Shown in pieces: positions 5,023-9,060 of a DNA stretch of 9,060 nt. The stretch is from JAHQVK01 sp039819565. Its GTDB lineage: Bacteria; Myxococcota; Kuafuiibacteriia; Kuafuiibacteriales; Kuafuiibacteriaceae. A program made the translations under genes and the position numbers. Each line of letters begins with the position of its first letter. Position 1 is the first letter of the stretch. The stretch spans positions 1 through 9,060 of the forward strand of contig JBCBRU010000354.1 in the NCBI GenBank assembly GCA_039819565.1, given 5' to 3'. The notes under the pieces are model-generated. The model was given only the letters and a program-made list of their open reading frames with translations. It ran no database searches and had not been told where the DNA came from.

Positions 5023-6702
5023 GTGGATACGCCCCGGATTGAAACCCTCACGGATGTCCTCCGGAGGCCCCTGCGCCCCGAGCACACCGTGGGCTACCTG
5101 ACCGGGAAGGACCCGGTCTTTACAAGCTACGTCGATCTCGAGGCCCGCGCCCGGCGGATTCTGGGCCTGCTTCAGGCCCGCGGGATTCGGCCCGGCGAAC
5201 ACGTGGGACTCGTCACCTCGAGTCCGCAGGTGTTCATCGAATCCTTTTGGGGCTGCCTCCTCGGGGGCGCCATCCCTCTTCCCGTCAGCGCCGGAGCCTC
5301 CGCCGACCATCAGCGCAAGCTGCTCCGGGTGCTGGCGATGTACGACGACCGGTTCCTCATCATCGACGACGCGAGCTGGCAGCGCGCCGAAGAGTTCGGA
5401 GCGTCCGAGGGTCAAGAGGAGCGCCTGAGCGCGCTCTCGCCCCGCGTGCTGCGCTCAGACGAGATCCTCGCCGCCGCCGATGGCGAAGGCCCAGAAGGGG
5501 TCGAGCACAACGTCCAGCCCGACGACTTCGCCTATGTTCAGTTTAGCTCGGGCTCGACGCGAGCCCCCAAGGGAATCCAGCTCACCCACCGCAACCTGGT
5601 GGCCAACATCTCCGCCATCCGCAGCGCCATTCAGCTCATGCCGGACGACCGACCCATTGGTTGGATGCCCCTGACCCACGACATGGGCCTCATCGGTGGA
5701 CATCTCACCGGGATGATCGCCGGCACCCACCACACGCTGATCCCCACCGAACGCTTCGTGCGTCGACCCCTGACCTGGCTCCAGGAGGCGGTTGCCCAGG
5801 GCTCGACGGTCACAAGCGGGCCAAACTTTGCCTATCAGCACGTGCTCCGCGCCTATAAACCGGACCGCTTCGAGGGCCTCGACCTCTCCCGGCTGCGCGT
5901 GATCTTCAATGGCGCCGAGCCTATTGCCTATGACCTCGTGCGGCGTTTCCTGGAGACCTTCGCACCGCACGGCCTCAACCCGGCCGCAATGTTCCCGGTC
6001 TACGGACTGGCCGAGGCCAGCCTCGCTGTCTCCACCCCTCCCCTTTTGAGTGGACTGCGCCGCACCTCGCTCGACCGGACCCATCTCCAGCTCGGAGACC
6101 GGGTGCGTCCCCCCGAAGCCCCCCGAGACCGTCTCGACCTCGTGCCGGTGGGGACGCCGGTGGACTTCCTGGACGTGCGTATCGGCGACGGAACTCCGCT
6201 CGGGAGGGCTCCCGAAGGGGTGGTGGGTCCAATCTGGATCCGAGGCGATAACGTGGTCACTTCGCTGCGCACCGACGACGACGAAAGCGACCCTCGGGTG
6301 GACGGCTGGTATGACACCGGGGACCTAGGCTTCGTCCTCGACGGTGACCTCCACATCTGCGGGCGCGTCAAAGAGATGGCCATCGTCAACGGCCAGAACG
6401 TCTTTCCTCACGATATCGAGGAGATCGCGTCGGAGGTGGAGGGCGTGATTCCAGGCAAGCTCATCGCCATCGGAGTTCGACACCCGGAGACCGACCGAGA
6501 GGTCTTGGCCCTCTTCGTGCTGTGGCGAAAGAGCCGAGAAGCCTTCGAAGACGTCGCTCAGCGTCTTCGGCAGACGGTCGTGAACCGCACCGGGGTGCAG
6601 GTGTCCATCGTCCTCCCCGTCTCTGCGATTCCCAAGACCACGAGCGGTAAGCTCCAGCGCCTCCAGCTCGCCCGCGATTTCGAGCAAGGTAAACTGCAGT
6701 AG
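5023..6702 (+). CDS. Fatty-acyl-AMP ligase-like adenylate-forming enzyme
   Basis: Length is 559 residues from GTG 5023. A TTG at 4987 overlapping the sigma stop would give 571 residues, but no Shine-Dalgarno precedes it; GAAG at 5015-5018 weakly supports GTG 5023. The ANL-superfamily motifs occur in order: phosphate loop F174-S-S-G-S-T-R-A-P-K183-G-I, T-H-R-N-L, W-M-P-L-T-H-D-M-G-L-I-G, G-P-N-F-A-Y, N296-G-A-E-P, Y327-G-L-A-E-A, Y430-D-T-G-D434, G-R-V-K-E-M, and the C-terminal lysine motif P-K-T-T-S-G-K543-L-Q-R. H-D-M-G-L-I-G, G-P-N-F-A-Y and N-G-A-E-P are typical of fatty-acyl-AMP ligases, which activate a fatty acid with ATP and normally pass it to an acyl-carrier protein rather than CoA. 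No carrier protein or synthase lies in the window. The loop has Arg180 where most relatives have Gly. It is cytoplasmic and probably co-transcribed with the sigma factor. FAAL versus acyl-CoA ligase cannot be settled by eye. Confidence 0.88.
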   Translation: MDTPRIETLTDVLRRPLRPEHTVGYLTGKDPVFTSYVDLEARARRILGLLQARGIRPGEHVGLVTSSPQVFIESFWGCLLGGAIPLPVSAGASADHQRKLLRVLAMYDDRFLIIDDASWQRAEEFGASEGQEERLSALSPRVLRSDEILAAADGEGPEGVEHNVQPDDFAYVQFSSGSTRAPKGIQLTHRNLVANISAIRSAIQLMPDDRPIGWMPLTHDMGLIGGHLTGMIAGTHHTLIPTERFVRRPLTWLQEAVAQGSTVTSGPNFAYQHVLRAYKPDRFEGLDLSRLRVIFNGAEPIAYDLVRRFLETFAPHGLNPAAMFPVYGLAEASLAVSTPPLLSGLRRTSLDRTHLQLGDRVRPPEAPRDRLDLVPVGTPVDFLDVRIGDGTPLGRAPEGVVGPIWIRGDNVVTSLRTDDDESDPRVDGWYDTGDLGFVLDGDLHICGRVKEMAIVNGQNVFPHDIEEIASEVEGVIPGKLIAIGVRHPETDREVLALFVLWRKSREAFEDVAQRLRQTVVNRTGVQVSIVLPVSAIPKTTSGKLQRLQLARDFEQGKLQ

Positions 6703-6922
6703 TAGCGGACGTCGCTACTCGGATCGCTTCGAGCCCCAGCGGGGTCGAAGCGTCGATCCTTCGAGCCACACACTCGGGGCAGACCTGCTGGAGACGCAGG
6801 GAGCGGGCGCGGCCGTTCCGGCAGAGCACGTAGCCGGCGTGGGTCAGCGTCGCGCTGGGGCTCCCGCCCGAAGAAATCTCAGACTGTGTCGTCCCCCGAT
6901 GGATGCCGACGACCGTGCTCAT
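6461..6922 (-). CDS. Possible small Cys-containing protein, convergent with the ligase gene
   Basis: On the minus strand, ATG 6922-6920 opens a frame whose first ~70 codons (to about 6713) have roughly 80% G/C at third positions, as expected for real coding sequence here. They contain Y-V-L-C-R-N-G-R-A-R-S-L-R-L-Q-Q-V-C-P-E-C-V-A-R-R, which has the look of a Cys-X(n)-CPEC zinc-knuckle fragment. The frame then runs on into the antisense of the ligase 3' end and stops only at 6461, giving an Arg-rich tail that is probably not real. A TAG in the neighbouring frame lies at 6717-6715, so a frameshift or a shortened gene is possible. No Shine-Dalgarno is visible. It could be a decayed gene or chance. 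I do not recognise a family. Confidence 0.25.
   Translation of the reverse strand: MSTVVGIHRGTTQSEISSGGSPSATLTHAGYVLCRNGRARSLRLQQVCPECVARRIDASTPLGLEAIRVATSATTAVYLARNRGRAGGAGAYRSWSWESQRRGGRWTPAPRCGSRPSAEDAERRLRRLLGSFATARRGPRPLGRSPGVELRWR
6721..6759 (+). terminator. Strong hairpin downstream of the acyl-AMP ligase gene
   Basis: CGCTTCGA (6725-6732) pairs with TCGAAGCG (6745-6752); after a bulged G at 6733, CCCC (6734-6737) pairs with GGGG (6741-6744), leaving the triloop AGC. GGAT (6721-6724) and ATCC (6756-6759) extend the stem past a 3-nt bulge. It starts 18 nt after the ligase stop (TAG-TAG tandem). It lacks a T-tract, so it may be a Rho-assisted or 3'-stabilising hairpin rather than a classic intrinsic terminator. 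Confidence 0.5.
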
Positions 6923-7321
6923 CGTGAAAGCACTGTCCGATCGGACTCCAATGCGGAGCGCGGGAGCCGACAACCAAAGAGAGATTGAACCGAAGCGTTG
7001 TCCTCGTCGATTCGCGAATCACGAATGGAGCGATCGAACCCTCGACCAAAGGTCTCATTCTATCTCGCTGCGATGCGACTCATGTGACGTCGAGGCGAAG
7101 GATAGGCCGAAGCCCTCCTTCACGGTGACGTCACGCACACGTGGGATCCGCGAAACCCTCTTCGCTCTTGGATCCATTACTGTCTCCTCGGACATCAACC
7201 AGACCGTTGGCCCCCTCTCTCGGACATGGTGTTCGAGAGTATGTTCCCCTATGGGAAGTCGGTCGAGGACCATACAAATGAGTTTGACCGCCTGTGGCCT
7301 CATTACGGTCAAGGAGGATCT
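6923..7321. promoter_or_regulatory. Upstream region of the PhoX-like gene with short repeats and palindromes
   Basis: I see no convincing gene here. It contains a perfect 12-bp palindrome GATTCGCGAATC (7009-7020); GTGACGTC at 7084-7091, repeated at 7125-7132 inside the 10-bp palindrome GTGACGTCAC (7125-7134); and the 9-bp direct repeat CTCGGACAT at 7187-7195 and 7219-7227, 32 bp apart and so on the same DNA face. Promoter boxes are not clear, and no good Pho-box-like pair of direct repeats was found. The plus-strand open frames across it have no recognisable motif. Confidence 0.4.
7277..7316 (+). promoter_or_regulatory. Interleaved dyads next to the Shine-Dalgarno of the PhoX-like gene
   Basis: AATGAG (7277-7282) pairs with CTCATT (7299-7304), and TTGACCG (7284-7290) pairs with CGGTCAA (7306-7312). 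The four segments alternate, so the two stems either exclude each other or form a pseudoknot. The second stem takes in the first two bases of the strong Shine-Dalgarno AAGGAGG (7311-7317 region), 5-6 nt before ATG 7322. This could control ribosome access, or TTGACCG/CGGTCAA could be a protein operator. The symmetry is seen directly; function is inferred. Confidence 0.3.
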
Positions 7322-8842
7322 ATGTCTAAGTTCGAAAACTTGAGCCAGGTCATGGACGGGTTCCGCGAGGGTGTGACCCGTCGTGGCATGTTGCGGGGTA
7401 GCGCCGCCGTTCTCGGGTGCGCTGCCATCGGTTCGCCGCTATCGGAAAAGGTGGCGCGGGCCGGCTCGCGTCGTCGTCACCGGAGCGCCGGATACGGGCC
7501 CCTCGTGGAGAAGCGCGATATCACTACGGGCCTCAAGCTACTCTCGCTCCCTCGGGGCTTTGAGTACGCCTCCTTCGGATGGACCGGGGACGAGCTCGAG
7601 GACGGCTCCATCACCCCGGGCGGTCACGACGGGATGGCGGTCGTCGAAGTCGCGGGTCGTCGTCGCTTCGGTCGGCCGCGCAAAGCCTTCCTGGTGCGCA
7701 ACCACGAGATTCGCTCGGACGCAGGGGCGTTCTCGCCGAACGCACCGAACTATGATCCGGCCGGCGCCGCCGGCACCACCAACCTGATCTTCAACTTCCG
7801 CCGCATGCAGTGGGAGGAGTCATGGGCTAGCCTCACCGGAACCATCACCAACTGCGCCGGCGGCCCTACCCCATGGGGCTCTTGGCTCACCTGCGAAGAG
7901 GACACCCGGGGTCGCCCCGGCGACGCGACCTACGACGCCAGCCGGACCCCGAACCTCACCGAGAACCACGGCTACGTATTCGACGTCCCTGGCACTCGCC
8001 GCGCCGAGGCCACCCCGATCCGGGGCATGGGTCGCTTCGTCCACGAGGCCACGGCCACGGACCCCCATACCTACATCACCTATCTCACGGAGGACCGCAG
8101 CGTTTCGACCGACGCCAACGGCAACGTGACCGCAGGCGCGGGATTCTTCCGCTTCATCCCCGACGAGATCGAGTTCCCCACCGGCCCGGGTAGGCTGCAG
8201 ATGCTGAAGGTTGTCGACCAGCCGCAGGCGAACCTCTCTGGGTTCGATGCCTCCGTGCTGGGCAACATCTACGATGTGGAATGGGTCGACATCGCGGATC
8301 CCGAGGGTCACGTGGTGACGGGCTCCCAGCCCGGCAACGGCGTGTTCTGGCAGGGCTTCACTCAGGGCGGCGCCGCCTTCCAGCGTGGAGAGGGCGCCTG
8401 GTACGGCAACGGGCTGATCTACTGGATCTCGACTTCCGGCGGACCGGCCCGTGAGGGCATCGTGTGGGCCTACGATCCCGTAGCCGAGCAGCTCTACGCC
8501 TTCCTGGAGTCGGACGGACCGGCCACCGTCGATAACCCCGACAACATCACCGTCAGCCCTCGCGGCGGGATCCTCCTGTGCGAGGACGGCAACGCGGGCC
8601 AATACATGATCGGCGTGACCCAGGACGGCGAAGCGACCTTCCGTTTCGCTCGCAACACCGTAGTGCTGAACGGAAGCCGCAACGGCATCACCGGAGACTT
8701 CGTGAACGCCGAGTTCGCCGGCGCTCGAGTGGCCGAGTCTCGACCGTGCCGTCGGACGTCGCGCGGTTCGGGGCGGCCTTCTCAAACAAGAGCCCGCCCA
8801 CTTCAGCTTGCCGGATCTGCTGGAGCTCGAGTGGACGGGTGA
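7322..8842 (+). CDS. Tat-exported PhoX/DUF839-family protein, C-terminus lost by a frame switch
   Basis: The start is ATG 7322, fixed by AAGGAGG just upstream; an in-frame ATG at 7226 is not needed. Residues 1-47 are a Tat signal (T-R20-R21-G-M-L-R-G-S, then a hydrophobic stretch). The PhoX-family landmarks follow in order: H-D-G-M-A, R126-N-H-E129, N-C-A-G-G-P-T-P-W-G-S-W, T-C-E192-E193-D, G-R-F-V-H241-E242-A, Y-L-T-E257-D258-R, G-E357-G-A-W-Y, P-D407-N-I-T-V-S-P and C-E421-D-G. These acidic and His residues match positions that bind metals in PhoX phosphatases, which act on phosphate esters outside the cytoplasm. DUF839 relatives include proteins of unproven activity, so phosphatase function is likely but not shown. 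Homology stops at N-A-E-F-A-G-A (about residue 468, 8725), just where relatives continue with a conserved C-terminal strand set. The remaining residues to TGA 8840-8842 are Arg/Ser-rich and read out of frame. The C-terminus is therefore missing through a chimera, deletion or mutation. Confidence 0.88.
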   Translation: MSKFENLSQVMDGFREGVTRRGMLRGSAAVLGCAAIGSPLSEKVARAGSRRRHRSAGYGPLVEKRDITTGLKLLSLPRGFEYASFGWTGDELEDGSITPGGHDGMAVVEVAGRRRFGRPRKAFLVRNHEIRSDAGAFSPNAPNYDPAGAAGTTNLIFNFRRMQWEESWASLTGTITNCAGGPTPWGSWLTCEEDTRGRPGDATYDASRTPNLTENHGYVFDVPGTRRAEATPIRGMGRFVHEATATDPHTYITYLTEDRSVSTDANGNVTAGAGFFRFIPDEIEFPTGPGRLQMLKVVDQPQANLSGFDASVLGNIYDVEWVDIADPEGHVVTGSQPGNGVFWQGFTQGGAAFQRGEGAWYGNGLIYWISTSGGPAREGIVWAYDPVAEQLYAFLESDGPATVDNPDNITVSPRGGILLCEDGNAGQYMIGVTQDGEATFRFARNTVVLNGSRNGITGDFVNAEFAGARVAESRPCRRTSRGSGRPSQTRARPLQLAGSAGARVDG

Positions 8843-8986
8843 GGAGACCGAAGGAAGAACCGAGGACGACCTCTGCGTGGCTTTCGCGGGAGCTTGGAGC
8901 AGCAACTATGGGGGGCACGAGGTCGCGTTCGCCCAGGATGGACGCCTCCTCGCCTGCGGGGGAGGGCCGACACCCGAGACCGCCCT
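8724..8986 (+). pseudogene. Coding-like fragment in a different frame, open on both sides
   Basis: From the TGA at 8703-8705, the frame starting with codon 8724 (CTC) is open to the fold-back at 8987. It has about 75% G/C at third positions and a balanced composition: L-E-W-P-S-L-D-R-A-V, then H-F-S-L-P-D-L-L-E-L-E-W-T-G-E-E-T, then C-V-A-F-A-G-A-W-S-S-N-Y-G-G-H-E-V-A-F-A and Q-D-G-R-L-L-A-C-G-G-G. The last part resembles one blade strand of a WD40-like beta-propeller (V-A-F-S-P-D-G-R-L-L-A-S-G), a weak match. It has no start codon of its own near the junction and does not match the expected PhoX C-terminus. It is most simply an internal piece of another gene joined to the PhoX gene at about 8720-8725. 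Confidence 0.4.
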
Positions 8987-9060
8987 CCATAGTTGCTGCT
9001 CCAAGCTCCCGCGAAAGCCACGCAGAGGTCGTCCTCGGTTCTTCCTTCGGTCTCCTCACC
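8838..9060. repeat. Perfect 74-bp inverted repeat at the right window end (likely fold-back artefact)
   Basis: Positions 8838-8911 are identical to the reverse complement of 8987-9060, with a 75-nt spacer and no mismatch in the arms. The outer arm ends exactly at the last base of the window, as expected for a fold-back contig end. Read forward, the spacer continues the coding-like frame of the left arm sensibly (V-A-F-A-Q-D-G-R-L-L-A), whereas the inverted spacer gives an Arg-rich run. The genuine sequence therefore probably ends near 8986, and 8987-9060 is a duplicated inverted copy. Confidence 0.85.

Noticed and set aside
5455..6084. Minus-strand open frame (209 codons) within the acyl-AMP ligase gene
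   Set aside because: The plus strand holds the ANL motifs throughout this stretch; the antisense frame has no recognisable feature.
7226..7321. ATG 7226 as the start of the PhoX-like protein
   Set aside because: ATG 7322 has an excellent AAGGAGG site and places the twin-arginine motif about 20 residues from the N-terminus, as expected for a Tat signal.
7820..8905. Long minus-strand open frame (361 codons) antisense to the PhoX-like gene
   Set aside because: The plus strand carries a Tat signal and all the PhoX-family metal-site motifs in order; the antisense frame shows no domain and is explained by GC-rich codon bias.
1..9060. Linear plasmid or phage genome with hairpin telomeres, suggested by inverted repeats at both ends
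   Set aside because: The two end repeats differ in sequence, arm length and spacer, one lies inside lemA and restores it when inverted, and no protelomerase, replication or phage gene is present.

Overview
The window is GC-rich and densely coded, and looks like bacterial chromosome from a Myxococcota-like (former deltaproteobacterial) lineage. This is inferred from gene style rather than a marker gene: an Asp/Pro/Ala/Gly-rich linker lipoprotein with a cytochrome-c-like domain and a sugar-binding-like domain, an ECF sigma factor with a Cys-rich tail, a fatty-acyl-AMP-ligase-like enzyme and frequent TTG/GTG starts. No rRNA, tRNA, CRISPR array, transposase or phage gene was seen.

Layout. (1) 1-2017, plus strand: a tight envelope operon of a 5'-truncated lemA, a secreted TPM-domain protein with a Gly-rich tail (YgcG type) and a second membrane-anchored TPM-domain protein. 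(2) 2044-3111, minus strand: a lipoprotein with a CX4CH/RMP cytochrome-c-like domain and a C-terminal beta-sandwich resembling CBM6/35. It converges on the TPM operon across a 26-bp gap holding a small hairpin. (3) 3112-3474: spacer with only a doubtful minus-strand ORF. (4) 3475-6702, plus strand: a three-gene cassette of a tandem ABM-like alpha/beta-barrel protein, an ECF sigma factor and an adenylate-forming fatty-acyl-AMP-ligase-like enzyme. The barrel and sigma genes overlap; the sigma and ligase genes overlap or are 32 bp apart, depending on the ligase start. (5) 6703-7321: a 620-bp spacer with a strong hairpin after the ligase gene, a possible small minus-strand Cys-containing ORF, short repeats and palindromes, and two interleaved dyads just before a very good Shine-Dalgarno. 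(6) 7322-about 8725: a Tat-exported PhoX/DUF839-family protein that loses its conserved C-terminus. (7) about 8724-9060: a different reading frame that looks coding, ending in a fold-back.

Both ends of the window are fold-backs. Positions 1-17 are the exact reverse complement of 35-51, and 8838-8911 of 8987-9060. At the left end, the reverse complement of 1-34 reads in frame as the natural LemA lipobox and N-terminus, so the terminal bases are probably a chimeric read or assembly artefact rather than genome. The right end plus the PhoX frame switch suggests a second chimeric region. The terminal ~30 bp (left) and ~340 bp (right) should be treated with caution.

The best candidate for an under-described system is the barrel protein/sigma factor/acyl-AMP ligase cassette. 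A small-molecule-binding or monooxygenase-like protein is co-translated with a sigma factor carrying an extra Cys-rich domain and sits in line with a lipid-activating enzyme. Its function is not deducible from the sequence alone.
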